Shown here piece by piece: positions 1 to 9,936 of a stretch of DNA of 64,000 nucleotides (positions within the stretch are counted from its first letter, which is position 1; the number at the start of each line of letters is the position of its first letter). The notes under the pieces were generated by a model. The model made no database searches. It was not told where the DNA came from and saw nothing but the letters and a program-made list of their open reading frames with translations. The position numbers and the translations under genes are program-made. Source of the DNA: Massilia alkalitolerans DSM 17462 (GTDB taxonomy: Bacteria > Pseudomonadota > Gammaproteobacteria > Burkholderiales > Burkholderiaceae_D); contig NZ_ATYR01000001.1 in NCBI RefSeq assembly GCF_000427785.1, positions 372,149 to 436,148 on the forward strand, given 5' to 3'.

Positions 1-405
1 CTTCAGCACGCGGTCGGTGACGTTCTCGACCTTCTCGGTCACGTACACCAGCGTGTTCGGGCCGCCCGGCAGTTCCTCGGCGCGGTTCTTGGCCAGGAAG
101 CCGTTGATGATGTAGTTCTTCTCCGGCGTCGAGTTGCGCTGGACCGCGCCGTAGGCGCAGTGGTGGTTGGTGACCACCAGGCCATCCGGCGACACGAAGG
201 ACGCCGAGCAGCCGCCCAGCGAGACGATGGCGCTCATCGGATGCCTGGTCAGGTCGGCCAGTTTCTCGGCCGGGATGGTGATGCCGATGCGCTTGAGCTC
301 GGATTTGAGTTGCGGCAGCTGGTGCGGTTGCCACTGGCCTTCGTCGGCGATCGCGAGGTTTGCGACGCCGAGCAAGGCCACCGGCAGGACGAACGATTTG
401 AACAA
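1..405 (-). CDS. S46 family serine peptidase (dipeptidyl-peptidase 7/11 type), 3' part outside window
   Basis: Only the first 135 codons are present; the gene runs off the left edge. The protein begins with a signal peptide (residues 1-20, cleavage after AIA), so it should act in the periplasm or outer membrane. Residues 62-86 carry the S46 hallmark GGCSASFVSPDGLVVTNHHC, whose His pair at 81-82 includes the catalytic histidine; the Asp and Ser of the triad would lie outside. Known S46 enzymes release dipeptides from peptide N-termini. The start chosen is TTG at 405, preceded by AGAGG six bases upstream; no ATG fits the signal peptide. It is not part of the efflux operon, since 87 bases with their own promoter-like sequence separate them. 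Confidence 0.85.
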   Translation of the reverse strand, partial: MFKSFVLPVALLGVANLAIADEGQWQPHQLPQLKSELKRIGITIPAEKLADLTRHPMSAIVSLGGCSASFVSPDGLVVTNHHCAYGAVQRNSTPEKNYIINGFLAKNRAEELPGGPNTLVYVTEKVENVTDRVLK

Positions 406-439
406 AATGGACCTCTGGTGAGTAAAAAGCACCCGGCAG

Positions 440-454
440 TATAACTTTGTTATA
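440..454 (-). promoter_or_regulatory. Inverted repeat and AT-rich promoter region of the S46 peptidase gene
   Basis: A perfect 15-base inverted repeat TATAAC-TTT-GTTATA lies 35-49 bases upstream of the TTG start. On the minus strand it overlaps a TATACT hexamer that could be a -10 element; no good -35 is visible. It may be an operator. The surrounding 406-492 stretch is the AT-rich gap between the efflux operon end and this gene. Confidence 0.35.
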
Positions 455-492
455 TATGCATGAGGTCGTTTTTTGGCGTAATGACGGGCAGT

Positions 493-1902
493 TCAGCCCT
501 GCTCCTGCCCCGCGCGCCAGCCGCCGCCCAGGGACTGGATCAGCGCCACCGCCGCCGCCTGGCGGTCGGCCTGCACCTGCACCAGCTGGCGGCGCGCATT
601 CAGGGCGGTGGCCTGCGCCTGCACCACTTCCGAATAGCTCACCTGCCCCGCGCGGTAGCGGTTCAGGATCTGCTGCTCGACCTTGTCGGCGGCTTCGGAA
701 GCCACCCGGGTCAGCTCCTGTTGCTGCTCCAGGATGCGGGTCGCGCTGAGCTGGTTCTCGACGTCGGCGAAGGCCGTGAGCACCGTCTGGCGATAACGCG
801 CGACCGTCGCCTGGTGGCGCGCCTCGGCCCCTGCCACGCTGGCGCGGGTGGCGCCGGCGTTGAAGATCGCCTGCGCCGCCGACAGTCCAAAGGACCAGGC
901 GGCATGCGATGCCGAGAACAGGTCCGACACGCTGCTGCCGCCGGTGCCGAGCGAAGCCGACAGGCCGATGTTCGGGAAGTAGGCCGAGCGCGCGATGCCG
1001 ATCTCCGCATTCGCGGCCGCCACGTCGCGCTCGGCGGCGGCGATGTCCGGGCGGCGCTGCAGCAGCAGCGAAGGCACCCCGACCGGCACTGCCGGCACCG
1101 TCACGCGCCATTCGGGCAGCGGGGCGAGCGTGAACTCGCTCGGCGCCTTGCCGACCAGGACCGCGATCGCGTGCTCGAACTGGGCGCGCTGGCGCACCAG
1201 GGAGAGTTCGTCGTTGCGCGCGTTGGCCAGCTGGGTCTGGGCCTGCAGCACGTCGGTGCGGGCGACGATGCCGACATTGAAGCGGTTGGTCGTGATCTGC
1301 AGCTCGCGCTCGTAGCCGGCGATGGTGCGGGCCAGCAGGCTGCGCTGGGCGTCGATGGAACGCACGGCAAAATAATTCGCCGCCAGCTCGCCCTGGGCCG
1401 ACAGGCGCGCGCTGGCCAGGTCGGCGGCCGTGGCCTCGGCGCTGGCCTGGGCGCTGGTGACGCTGGCCCGCAGGCGGCCCCATACGTCCGGCTCCCAGCT
1501 GCCGCCGAGGTTCAGCCGATAGGCATTGTCCGCGCCCTGCCCGCGTACGCCGGCGCGCTCGCCACCCAGGTTCAGGTTCACGGTCGGGAACAGGGACGCG
1601 CGCTGCTGCGCCACCAGCGCACGCGCCTGCGCATAGTTGGCGACCGCCACCGCCACGTTCTGGTTCGAGACCTCGATTGCATCCGCCAGCCCATTCAGTA
1701 CCGGATCGTCGAACAGCTGCCACCAGGGTCCGCGTTCGAGCGCATCGGCGGGCGCCGCCGGCACCCATCCCTGGGCTTCCTTGAAGGCCACCGGTTCCGG
1801 CGTCGTGGGGCGCTGGTAGGCGGGGCCGACGGCACAGCCGCCGGCGATGCCGGCGACCAGGGCGACGAGGGAAAGGCGGTACATGGCGTGGGTTCTCATC
1901 AT
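493..1902 (-). CDS. RND efflux outer-membrane factor lipoprotein (NodT/OprM family)
   Basis: Last gene of the efflux operon. The 469-residue product has a lipoprotein signal ending in the lipobox AGGC (lipidated Cys23), then the family opening AVGPAYQRP, and two copies of the outer-membrane-efflux repeat rich in long Ala/Gln helices (LLQRRPDIAAAERDVAAANAEIG in the second half is typical). Such proteins form the trimeric outer-membrane duct that docks on the adaptor. Length fits OprM/NodT. The start ATG at 1902 lies 7 bases after the upstream mdtC stop; a second ATG follows directly at 1899 and another at 1884 just before the hydrophobic core, so the exact start is uncertain. Translational coupling to mdtC is likely. 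Confidence 0.92.
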   Translation of the reverse strand: MMRTHAMYRLSLVALVAGIAGGCAVGPAYQRPTTPEPVAFKEAQGWVPAAPADALERGPWWQLFDDPVLNGLADAIEVSNQNVAVAVANYAQARALVAQQRASLFPTVNLNLGGERAGVRGQGADNAYRLNLGGSWEPDVWGRLRASVTSAQASAEATAADLASARLSAQGELAANYFAVRSIDAQRSLLARTIAGYERELQITTNRFNVGIVARTDVLQAQTQLANARNDELSLVRQRAQFEHAIAVLVGKAPSEFTLAPLPEWRVTVPAVPVGVPSLLLQRRPDIAAAERDVAAANAEIGIARSAYFPNIGLSASLGTGGSSVSDLFSASHAAWSFGLSAAQAIFNAGATRASVAGAEARHQATVARYRQTVLTAFADVENQLSATRILEQQQELTRVASEAADKVEQQILNRYRAGQVSYSEVVQAQATALNARRQLVQVQADRQAAAVALIQSLGGGWRAGQEQG

Positions 1903-1909
1903 GGATTCG

Positions 1910-4900
1910 TTATTTTGCAGGGATCGGCTGATCGAGGTCGGCATGGCGGGTCAGCTCATGCTCGTTCGGCTTCCTGGTGCGCAGCTTGTCGAGCAGGACG
2001 TAGACGACCGGCGTGGTGAGCAGGGTCAGGAGCTGGCTGGCCACCAGGCCGCCGATGATGGCGATGCCGAGCGGGCGGCGCAGCTCGGAGCCTTCGCCGA
2101 AGCCGATCGCCAGCGGCAGCGCGCCCAAAGCGGCGGCAAGGGTGGTCATCAGGATCGGGCGGAAGCGCAGGATGCAGGCTTCGCGCACCGCCTCCACCGC
2201 GCTCAGGCCGCGCGCGCGCTCGGCCTCGAGGGCGAAGTCGATGATCAGGATGGCGTTCTTCTTGACGATGCCGATCAGGAGGAAGACCCCGATCAGGGCA
2301 ATGATCGAGAACTCCATCCGGAACAGCAGCAGGGCCAATACGGCGCCCACGCCGGCCGAAGGCAGCGTGGACAGCACCGTCACCGGGTGCACCAGGCTTT
2401 CGTACAGGATGCCGAGCACGATGTAGATCACGACGATCGCCGCGAGGATCAGCATCGGCTGCTCCTTGCTGGATTCCTGGGCGGCGCGCGCCGTGCCCTG
2501 GAAGCTGCCCCGCACGTTGGACGGCATGGCAATGTCGGCTTCGGCCTGCTTCACCGCGGCCTGGCCGTCCTCGAGGTTGAAGCCTTCTGCCAGGTTGAAC
2601 GAGACGGTGGTCGACAGTTCGCCGTCCTGGTGGTTGACCGAGGTCGGGGTCGAGCTTTCCGCGTAGCTGGCGATCGCGCTCAGGGGCACCATGGTGGTGA
2701 CGCCGGTGGACAGTGCCGCACCGCTGGACGGGTCGCGCGCAGCCGTCAGGTTGGTGGACGAAGCGGCCGTGCCGGACGCCGATTGCGTGCCCGCGGTGGT
2801 CCCGCCGCCGCCGCGCGCCGGCACGTACACGTCGCGCAGGGCTTCCGGCGACTGGGCATAGCGCTGGGCCACGCCCATGATCACGCGGTACTGGTTCAGC
2901 TCGTCGTAGATGTTGGCCACCTGGCGCTGGCCGAAGTTGTTGTACAGCGCATTGTTGACGTCGCGCGTGCCGATGCCCAGGCGCGCCGCCGTGTCCTTGT
3001 CGATGGTGACGAAGGTCTCGACGCCGTTCTCGGCCTGGTCGGTGTCGACGTCGACCAGCGCCGGCTGGCGCTTCATCGATTCGGCCAGGCGCGTGGCCCA
3101 TTGCTTCAGGTCGGCCGCGTTGTCGCTCTTGAGCGTGTACTGGTAGGTCGAGTTGCTGGAACGCCCGCCCATGCGCAGGTCCTGCACCGGGTTCAGGAAG
3201 ATCGACACGCCGGTGACGCGCGCCAACTGCGGACGCAGGCGCGCGATGACGGCCTGTCCGGTATCGCCTTTCGCGCGCTCGTCGATGGGTTTCAGGTTGA
3301 TGAACATGAAACCGCCGCCCGCGCGCCCGCCGCCGGTGAAGGCGACCACGGTGTCGACCGCCGGATCGCGCCGGATGATGTCCACCAATTGGCGCAGCTT
3401 GCCCTGCATGGCCTGGAAGGAGATGCTCTGGTCGGCGCGGATGCCGCCGTTGAGCTGGCCGGTGTCCTGCTGCGGGAAGAAACCCTTCGGGGCTAGCGCG
3501 AACAGGTAGACGTTCAAGCCGACCACGAAAGCGAGGATGATCATCACCAGGAGCTTGCTGTCGAGCGCCCAGTCGAGCGCGTGCCGGTAGACCCGCAGCG
3601 TGCGGTCGAAGCCGCGCTCGGACCAGCGTGCGAGAAGCCCAGGCTTCTTGTCCTTGTCCTCCTTGCGCAGCAGCCAGGCGCACATCATCGGCGTCGTGGT
3701 CAGCGAGATCACCAGCGAGATCATCACCGCCGCCGACAGCGTCACGGCGAACTCGCGGAACAGCCGGCCCACCTGCCCGCCCATGAACAGCAGCGGAATG
3801 AACACCGCCACCAGCGACAGCGAGATCGACAGCACGGTAAAGCCCACTTCGCGCGCGCCCAGCAGCGCGGCCTTCATGCGGTCCATGCCGGACTCGATGT
3901 GGCGCGCAGTGTTCTCCAGCACCACGATGGCGTCGTCGACCACGAAACCGGTGGCCACCGTCAGCGCCATCAGGGACAGGTTGTTCAGGCTGAAGCCCAG
4001 CATGTACATGACGCCGAAGGTGCCCAGCAGCGACACGACGGTGGCCACCGCCGGGATGATGGTGGCGCGCAGGCTGCGCAGGAACACGCTCACCACCAGC
4101 ACCACCAGCAGGATCGACAACACCAGGGTGAACTCGATCTCGTGCAGCGAGGAGCGGATCGAATTGGTGCGGTCCGAGGCCACCTGCAGGCTCACGTCGC
4201 CCGGCAGCTGGGCCTGCAGGGTCGGCAGCAGCGCGCGCACGCCGTCGACGGTCTCGATGACGTTGGCGTCCGGCTGGCGCGTCACCAGCACGATGACCGC
4301 CGGCTGGCCGTTGAACAGGCCGAGCGTGTTGACGTTCTCGACGCCGTCGATCACCTCGGCCACGTCGCGCAGGCGGATCGCCGCGCCGTCGCGCCAGGCC
4401 ACCACCAGGTCGCGGTAGTCCGCCGCCTGCGGCCGGCCCTGGCCCGGTGTGCGGCCCTCCTTGCCGGCCGGCTGCGAATAGATCTGGAAGCGGTTGCCGG
4501 CGCCTTCGATCGCACCCTTCGGGCGGTTGGCATTGGTGGCCTGGATCGCGGCGCGCACGTCCTCGCTCGACAGGCCGTACTTGTTCAGCGCATAGGGCAG
4601 CAGCTCGACGCGCACCGCCGGCAGCGAGCCGCCGCCGATCTCGACCTCGCCCACGCCCTTCACCTGCGCCAGGCGCTGCTGCACCAGGTTCGATACCGAT
4701 TCGTAGATCTGGCCCGGCGAGCGGGTCTTCGAGGTGAGCGCCAGGATGATCACCGGCGCGTCCGAGGGGTTGGCCTTGCGGTAGGTCGGGTTGCTGCGCA
4801 GCGTGGCCGGCAGGTCGGCGCGCGAGGCGTTGATCGCGGCCTGCACTTCGCGCGCGGCCGAGTCGATCTTGCGGTTCAGGTCGAACTGCAGGCTGACCCG

Positions 4901-5167
4901 GGTCGAGCCGTTGCTGCTGCTCGAGGTCATCTCGTTGACCCCGGCGATCACGCCCAGCCTGCGCTCCAGCGGCGTGGCCACGCTCGAGGCCATGGTCTCC
5001 GGGCTGGCGCCGGGCAGCGAGGCCGACACCGAGATGGTCGGGTAGTCGACCTGCGGCAGCGGCGAGACCGGCAGCACGAAGAAGGCCGCGATGCCGGCCA
5101 GCGCCAGGCCGATCGTCAGCAGGACGGTCGCGATCGGGCGTTCGACGAAGGGCCGCGACAGGTTCAT
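1910..5167 (-). CDS. mdtC: Multidrug efflux RND transporter permease, MdtC type
   Basis: A 1085-residue inner-membrane RND pump subunit (usual length about 1025-1040). It opens with [20 protein letters not shown], and TM4 holds the proton-relay pair in [13 protein letters not shown]. In the MdtABC family MdtB and MdtC form heterotrimers driven by proton influx; here the gene follows mdtB with an ATGA overlap (start 5167, upstream stop 5164-5166). The extra length is explained by two low-complexity inserts: a Gly/Pro/Gln-rich stretch at about residues 229-249 and a Gly/Ser/Thr/Ala-rich stretch at about 783-822, both in periplasmic loops. The reading frame stays open further upstream across mdtB, but there it is only a shadow. 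Substrates cannot be read from the sequence. Confidence 0.93.
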   Translation of the reverse strand: MNLSRPFVERPIATVLLTIGLALAGIAAFFVLPVSPLPQVDYPTISVSASLPGASPETMASSVATPLERRLGVIAGVNEMTSSSSNGSTRVSLQFDLNRKIDSAAREVQAAINASRADLPATLRSNPTYRKANPSDAPVIILALTSKTRSPGQIYESVSNLVQQRLAQVKGVGEVEIGGGSLPAVRVELLPYALNKYGLSSEDVRAAIQATNANRPKGAIEGAGNRFQIYSQPAGKEGRTPGQGRPQAADYRDLVVAWRDGAAIRLRDVAEVIDGVENVNTLGLFNGQPAVIVLVTRQPDANVIETVDGVRALLPTLQAQLPGDVSLQVASDRTNSIRSSLHEIEFTLVLSILLVVLVVSVFLRSLRATIIPAVATVVSLLGTFGVMYMLGFSLNNLSLMALTVATGFVVDDAIVVLENTARHIESGMDRMKAALLGAREVGFTVLSISLSLVAVFIPLLFMGGQVGRLFREFAVTLSAAVMISLVISLTTTPMMCAWLLRKEDKDKKPGLLARWSERGFDRTLRVYRHALDWALDSKLLVMIILAFVVGLNVYLFALAPKGFFPQQDTGQLNGGIRADQSISFQAMQGKLRQLVDIIRRDPAVDTVVAFTGGGRAGGGFMFINLKPIDERAKGDTGQAVIARLRPQLARVTGVSIFLNPVQDLRMGGRSSNSTYQYTLKSDNAADLKQWATRLAESMKRQPALVDVDTDQAENGVETFVTIDKDTAARLGIGTRDVNNALYNNFGQRQVANIYDELNQYRVIMGVAQRYAQSPEALRDVYVPARGGGGTTAGTQSASGTAASSTNLTAARDPSSGAALSTGVTTMVPLSAIASYAESSTPTSVNHQDGELSTTVSFNLAEGFNLEDGQAAVKQAEADIAMPSNVRGSFQGTARAAQESSKEQPMLILAAIVVIYIVLGILYESLVHPVTVLSTLPSAGVGAVLALLLFRMEFSIIALIGVFLLIGIVKKNAILIIDFALEAERARGLSAVEAVREACILRFRPILMTTLAAALGALPLAIGFGEGSELRRPLGIAIIGGLVASQLLTLLTTPVVYVLLDKLRTRKPNEHELTRHADLDQPIPAK

Positions 5168-8100
5168 GCGCCCACCCTCTCCGGCTTGTTCGGCGCTTTT
5201 CCGGTCCGGCGTTGCGCCAGGCGGTCGAAGGCCAGGTAGATCACCGGCGTGGTGAACAGCGTCAGCAGCTGGCTGACGATCAGGCCGCCGAAGATGGCCA
5301 GGCCCAGCGGGCGGCGCAGCTCGGCGCCCTCGCCCGTGCCCAGCATCAGCGGGACGGCGGCGAACAGCGCGGCGAGCGTGGTCATGATGATCGGGCGGAA
5401 GCGCAGCAGCGCGGCCTGGCGGATCGCGTCCAGCGGCGCCTTGCCTTCGTCGCGCTCGGCCTCGATGGCGAAGTCGATCATCATGATCGCGTTCTTCTTG
5501 ACGATCCCGATCAGGAGGATGATGCCGATGATGCCGATCACCCCGAGCCCCTGCCCGGTCACCCACAGGGCCAGCAGCGCGCCCACGCCGGCCGAAGGCA
5601 GGGTCGACAGGATGGTCAGCGGATGCACGTAGCTCTCGTACAGCACGCCCAGCACGATGTAGACGCAGACCACGGCCGCCAGGATCAGCCACAGCTGGTT
5701 CGACAGCGAGGCCTGGTAGGCGCCGGACGCGCCGAGGAAGGTCATGCTGACCGCGTTCGGCATCTTGATTTCCTCGGCCGCTTCGTGGATCGCATTTACT
5801 GCGGTTCCCAGCTTGACGCCCTCGGCGGTATCGAAGCCCACGGTGGCGGCCGGGTACTGGGCCACGTGGGTGATCTGCAGCGGCGCCTCGGCCTCGCGGA
5901 TGGTGGCTACCGCCGACAGCGGGGTCGGCTGGCCCGAGCTGGTGCGCAGCTGCAGGCGGTTCAAGCTTGCCAGCGACATCGCCTCGTCCTGCTGGGCCTC
6001 GAGGATCACCCGGTACTGGTTGGTTTCGGTGAAGATGGTCGAGACGATGCGCTGCCCGAAGGCGCTGTAGAGCGCGTCGTCGATCGAGGCCGCCGTGATG
6101 CCCAGGCGCGAGGCGGTGTCGCGGTCGATGTCGATGTAGGCGGCGCTGCCGACCGCGCCGGCGTCGGTGGTGGCGTTGCGCACTTCCTTCTTGGTGGCCA
6201 TCTGGGCGACCAGCTTCCTGGCCCATTCGTTCACGGTGGCGCTGTCGGCGCCTTCGATCGACAGGCGGTACTGGGTCGGGCCGCTTTCGGCGTCGATGGT
6301 CAGGTCCTGGGTCGGCTGCAGGTACAGGGTGACGCCCGCCACGTTGGCTACCCGGCTGCGCAGCCGGTTCATGATCGCTTCCTGGTCGCCGCGTTCCTCG
6401 GCCTTCAGGTTGATCAGCATGGTGCCGGTGTTGAGCATCGTGTTGTTGGCCGCGTCCACGCCCACGTAGGAGCTGAGCGAGGCGACCGCCGGGTCCTTCA
6501 GCACTTCGGCGGCGGCAAGCTGCTGCAGCCTGGCCATCTCGGCATACGAGATCGACTGGCGCGCCTGCAGGCGTGCCTGCAGCTGGCCGGTGTCCTGGGT
6601 CGGGAACAGGCCTTTCGGAATGACCACCCACAGCAGCGCGGTGAGCACCAGGGTGGCCAGGGCCACCAGCAGGGTCAGTCCCTGGCGCGCCAGCACCCAG
6701 CCCAGCGCCACGTCGTAGCGCCCAATCACGCGGTCGAAGAAGGCCTGGGACTTTTGCGCGAAGCGCCCCGGGCGCTCTTCTTCATGGCTCTTGAGCCAGC
6801 GCGCCGACATCATCGGCACCAGGGTGAGCGAGACCACCATCGAGATCAGGATGGTCACGGCGAGGGTCACCGCGAACTCGCGGAACAGGCGTCCGACCAC
6901 GTCGCCCATGAACAGCAGCGGAATCAGGACCGCGATCAGGGACACGGTCAGCGAAATGATGGTGAAGCCGATCTGGGTCGCCCCCTTGACCGCCGCCGCC
7001 ATCGGCTTCTCGCCTTCTTCGATGTAGCGCGCGATGTTCTCGATCATGACGATCGCATCGTCGACCACGAAGCCGGTGGCGATCGTCAGCGCCATCAGGG
7101 ACAGGTTGTTCAGGCTGTAGCCCATCAGGTACATGATGCCGAAGCTGCCGATCAGCGAGATCGGCACCGCCAGGCTGGCGATCACGGTGGCGCGCAGGCT
7201 GTGCAGGAATGCGAAGATCACCAGCACCACCAGCACCACGGCCAGCAGCAGTTCCATCTGCACGTGCTCGACCGAGGAGCGGATGCCGGCGGTGCGGTCG
7301 CTCAGCACGTCCATGCGCACCGCGGCCGGCAGCCCGGCCTGCAGCTCGGGCAGACGCTCCTTGATGCCGTCCACGGTGGCGATCACGTTGGCGCCGGGCT
7401 GGCGCTGCACGTTCAGGATGATGGCCGGCTTCATGTTGGCCCAGGCGCCGATGCGCACGTTCTCGGCGCTGTCGACCACGCGCGCCACTTCTTTCAGGCG
7501 CACCGGGGCGCCATTGCGGTACGCGACGATCAGGTTCTGGTAGTCCTCGACCGCCAGCAGCTGGTCGTTGGCGTTGATCGCGTAGGAACGCGTGGGTCCG
7601 TCGAAATTGCCCTTGGCGCTATTCGCGTTGGCCGCCGTGATGGCGGAGCGCAGGGTGTCCAGGCCCAGGCCGTAGGAAGCCAGCGCCTCGGTATCGGCCT
7701 GGATCCGGACGGCCGGACGCTGGCCGCCCGACAGGGTCACCAGGCCGACACCCGAAACCTGGCTGATCTTCAGCGCCAGGCGCGTGTTGACCAGGTTCTG
7801 GACCTCGGTGAGCGGCAGCGTGTCGGAGGTAATCGCCAGGGTCAGCACCGGCGCGTCGGCCGGGTTGACCTTGGCGTAGACCGGCGGCGCCGGCAGGTCG
7901 GTCGGCAGCAGCGAGCCGCCGGCGTTGATGGCAGCCTGCACCTCCTGCTCGGCCACGTCGAGGGTCTGGCCGAGGCCGAACTGCAGGGTGATCACCGACA
8001 CCCCGGCCGCGCTGGTGGAACTCATGCGCGTCAGGCCCGACATCTGGCCGAACTGGCGCTCCAGCGGCGCGGTGACCGTACGCGCCATCACTTCGGGACT

Positions 8101-8262
8101 CGCGCCCGGATACAGGGTCTGCACCTGGATGGTCGGGAAGTCCACCTGCGGCAGCGCCGACAGCGGCAGGAAGCGGTAGCCGACCAGGCCGGCCAGCACG
8201 ATGGCCAGCATCAGCAAGGCCGTCGCGACCGGCCTACGAATAAATGGCGCCGATGGACTCAT
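5164..8262 (-). CDS. mdtB: Multidrug efflux RND transporter permease, MdtB type
   Basis: A 1032-residue RND permease of standard length with 12 expected membrane helices and two large periplasmic domains. The N-terminus [19 protein letters not shown] and the TM4 motif [13 protein letters not shown] with the Asp pair for proton translocation are clear. It is the partner of the downstream mdtC product in a heteromeric pump. The ATG at 8262 is preceded by GGGG at a spacing of about 7 bases. The 64-base gap to the adaptor gene holds a REP-like palindrome. Paralogy with the next gene is obvious along the full length, including matched C-terminal segments ending in a [12 protein letters not shown] helix. 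Confidence 0.94.
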   Translation of the reverse strand: MSPSAPFIRRPVATALLMLAIVLAGLVGYRFLPLSALPQVDFPTIQVQTLYPGASPEVMARTVTAPLERQFGQMSGLTRMSSTSAAGVSVITLQFGLGQTLDVAEQEVQAAINAGGSLLPTDLPAPPVYAKVNPADAPVLTLAITSDTLPLTEVQNLVNTRLALKISQVSGVGLVTLSGGQRPAVRIQADTEALASYGLGLDTLRSAITAANANSAKGNFDGPTRSYAINANDQLLAVEDYQNLIVAYRNGAPVRLKEVARVVDSAENVRIGAWANMKPAIILNVQRQPGANVIATVDGIKERLPELQAGLPAAVRMDVLSDRTAGIRSSVEHVQMELLLAVVLVVLVIFAFLHSLRATVIASLAVPISLIGSFGIMYLMGYSLNNLSLMALTIATGFVVDDAIVMIENIARYIEEGEKPMAAAVKGATQIGFTIISLTVSLIAVLIPLLFMGDVVGRLFREFAVTLAVTILISMVVSLTLVPMMSARWLKSHEEERPGRFAQKSQAFFDRVIGRYDVALGWVLARQGLTLLVALATLVLTALLWVVIPKGLFPTQDTGQLQARLQARQSISYAEMARLQQLAAAEVLKDPAVASLSSYVGVDAANNTMLNTGTMLINLKAEERGDQEAIMNRLRSRVANVAGVTLYLQPTQDLTIDAESGPTQYRLSIEGADSATVNEWARKLVAQMATKKEVRNATTDAGAVGSAAYIDIDRDTASRLGITAASIDDALYSAFGQRIVSTIFTETNQYRVILEAQQDEAMSLASLNRLQLRTSSGQPTPLSAVATIREAEAPLQITHVAQYPAATVGFDTAEGVKLGTAVNAIHEAAEEIKMPNAVSMTFLGASGAYQASLSNQLWLILAAVVCVYIVLGVLYESYVHPLTILSTLPSAGVGALLALWVTGQGLGVIGIIGIILLIGIVKKNAIMMIDFAIEAERDEGKAPLDAIRQAALLRFRPIIMTTLAALFAAVPLMLGTGEGAELRRPLGLAIFGGLIVSQLLTLFTTPVIYLAFDRLAQRRTGKAPNKPERVGA

Positions 8263-8282
8263 TAGTTAGCCCCAAGACCGTC

Positions 8283-8302
8283 GTACCCGCGAAGGCGGGT
8301 AC
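8283..8302. repeat. REP-like palindrome between adaptor and pump genes
   Basis: GTACCCGC-GAAG-GCGGGTAC forms a perfect 8-bp stem with a 4-base loop inside the 64-base intercistronic gap. The core resembles the CCCGC..GCGGG palindromes known as extragenic repeats in many proteobacteria. There is no U-tract, so it is not a classic terminator; an mRNA-stabilising or attenuating role is conceivable. Only this copy was noticed in the window. Confidence 0.55.
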
Positions 8303-8326
8303 CCAATTTTGCGTGCGCAGCCACAT

Positions 8327-9679
8327 TCATTGCTGCGCCCCCTGACGCTGGCGACGCCCTTCTCCCTGCCCTTGCTGTCCGCCGGCGCCACCACGCGCTC
8401 CCTGCGCCCGATCGCCTGGCAAGGTCACCTTGGCCCCATCGCGCAAGCGATCCGCCCCTTCGGTAATCACCTGCTCGCCCACCTTCAGGCCGGTCTTGAT
8501 CTGCACCTTGTCCACCGTCGCCTGTCCGCGCGTCACCGCGCGCTGCGACACCGTCTTCTCCTGGGCATTGAGCACGAACACGAAGTCGCCGTTGGCCCCA
8601 TGGCGCAGCGCCGTCACCGGCACCACCACGGCATCGTCGATCATGTCCAGCTGCAGGCGCAGGTTGACGAACTGGCTGGGGAACAGCTTGTTGTCGCTGT
8701 TCGCGAAGCGCGCCTTGGCGCGCACGGTGCCGGTCTGCACGTCGACCTGGTTGTCGAGCGCAATGAAGCTGCCCGTGGCCAGGGTATCGGTGCGGGTGCG
8801 GTCCAGCGCGGTGGCGGGCAGCTTGGCGCCTTGCGCAATGCGTCCCTGCAGCGCCGGCACCTGGTCCTGCGGCACGGTGAATTCGACATCGATCGGCGAC
8901 AGCTGGGTGATCACCGCCACGCCGTTCGCATCGCCGGTGTTGACCAGGTTGCCGATATCGACCGTGCGCAGGCCCACGCGGCCGGAGATCGGCGCCTTGA
9001 CCTGGGTGTAACCGACATTGAGCTGGGCGATGCCTTCGGCCGCGCGGTCGGTCATGACCGTGCCCTCGAGCTGCTTGACCAGCGCCGCCTGGGTGTCGAC
9101 CTCCTGGCGGGCGATCGATTCCTGCTCCAGCAGGGTGCGGTAGCGGCCGAGCAGCAGGCGTGCGTTCTCGAGCTGGGCCTCGTCGCGCTGGCGCTGGCCG
9201 CGCGCCTGCAGCAGCGCCATCTCGAAGGGGCGCGGATCGATCGTGGCCAGCACCTGGCCGGCCTTGACCGCTTGGCCTTCGGTGAACAGGATCTTCTGCA
9301 CCACGCCCGAGACCTGCGGCCGCACGGTAGCGGTTGCTGCCGGCACCACGGTGCCGAGGGCGTCGATGATGATCGGGATGTCGGCCTGTTCGGCGGTCGC
9401 GACGCCCACCGTCGTCGCCGGCCCGCCGCGCCCGCCCCTTCCGCCGCCACCGGCGCCAGGACCGCCGCCACCGCCGGGACCGCGTGCCCCGGCCGCCCCC
9501 GGCGGACCGCCCGCGCCCGCGCCCGCCGGACGGTGGGTCAGGTACCACGCCAGCGCCGCCAGGCCGGCCATCGCCAGCACCGCGATGACGGTCCCGATCA
9601 GGCGCTTGCGGCGCCTGGCCTCGGGAGATGGGGGTGGTGGGCTCGTGAGGGCGGACTTGGGGGACTGGTTCGAATCCAT
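8327..9679 (-). CDS. mdtA: RND efflux periplasmic adaptor (MdtA/HlyD family)
   Basis: First gene of the efflux operon, 450 residues. It has a short Pro-rich cytoplasmic N-terminus, one membrane anchor (about residues 28-46), then the usual adaptor order: barrel-sandwich half, alpha-hairpin (coiled coil around LLQARGQRQRDEAQLENARL), second lipoyl half with QVKAPISGRVG, beta-barrel and membrane-proximal domain ending near VITEGADRLRDGAKV. Between anchor and barrel lies an unusual Gly/Pro/Ala/Arg stretch of about 45 residues (about 49-95), probably a flexible linker. The ATG at 9679 has AAGG upstream; an upstream in-frame ATG at 9742 would add 21 residues without a better site. A CpxR-like box lies about 130-150 bases upstream. 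Confidence 0.92.
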   Translation of the reverse strand: MDSNQSPKSALTSPPPPSPEARRRKRLIGTVIAVLAMAGLAALAWYLTHRPAGAGAGGPPGAAGARGPGGGGGPGAGGGGRGGRGGPATTVGVATAEQADIPIIIDALGTVVPAATATVRPQVSGVVQKILFTEGQAVKAGQVLATIDPRPFEMALLQARGQRQRDEAQLENARLLLGRYRTLLEQESIARQEVDTQAALVKQLEGTVMTDRAAEGIAQLNVGYTQVKAPISGRVGLRTVDIGNLVNTGDANGVAVITQLSPIDVEFTVPQDQVPALQGRIAQGAKLPATALDRTRTDTLATGSFIALDNQVDVQTGTVRAKARFANSDNKLFPSQFVNLRLQLDMIDDAVVVPVTALRHGANGDFVFVLNAQEKTVSQRAVTRGQATVDKVQIKTGLKVGEQVITEGADRLRDGAKVTLPGDRAQGARGGAGGQQGQGEGRRQRQGAQQ

Positions 9680-9811
9680 GCTCAACCTTGTTCTTATGGG
9701 CAGAATGTTATTCAGATAACGTTGTGCCCAAAAGATTAGCATGGCCTCCTGCCCCGATATGTTTCGTAACGTACATTGCGCGCACGATGCTGTTACATGT
9801 CCGGGACGGCC

Positions 9812-9826
9812 TTTACACCGATTTAC
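9812..9826 (-). promoter_or_regulatory. CpxR-like box upstream of the mdtA-type gene
   Basis: The minus strand reads GTAAA-TCGGT-GTAAA, an exact match to the GTAAA-N5-GTAAA consensus of CpxR in enterobacteria. On the plus strand it is a tandem repeat TTTACACCGA x2 (9812-9831). In E. coli mdtABC is controlled by BaeR with help from CpxR, so an OmpR-family regulator is a plausible binder. The box sits 133-147 bases upstream of the start; a convincing -35/-10 pair was not identified between them. Confidence 0.5.
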
Positions 9827-9855
9827 ACCGATACCCGCGAAATCGGTGGAGTAAA

Positions 9856-9895
9856 CGGAAAACGGGTGCGGAATCGCTTCCGCACCCGTCTTTTT
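9856..9895 (-). terminator. Rho-independent terminator downstream of sppA
   Basis: A perfect 12-bp stem, ACGGGTGCGGAA / TTCCGCACCCGT with loop TCGC (9862-9889), is flanked by T-runs on both strands: TTTT then CCGTTT on the minus strand, CTTTTT on the plus strand. It lies 40 bases past the sppA stop and would insulate the efflux operon from sppA read-through. The symmetry suggests it can work in both directions. Confidence 0.85.
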
Positions 9896-9936
9896 ACCGT
9901 ATCAATCAGTTACAAACTGGCTACAAATTTATCCGC

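Noticed and set aside
460..2019. Plus-strand 519-codon frame opposite the outer-membrane factor
   Set aside because: Low-complexity antisense translation, no ribosome-binding site, opposite a clear lipoprotein gene.
5168..6631. Upstream extension of the mdtC frame to 1573 residues
   Set aside because: It is a frame-shifted shadow of mdtB; the RND N-terminus begins at the ATG at 5167 with an ATGA overlap.
5212..8265. Plus-strand open frame of 1017 codons opposite mdtB
   Set aside because: Antisense shadow of a high-GC coding region; product is His/Arg/Gln/Gly-rich with no domain and the minus frame encodes an unmistakable RND pump.
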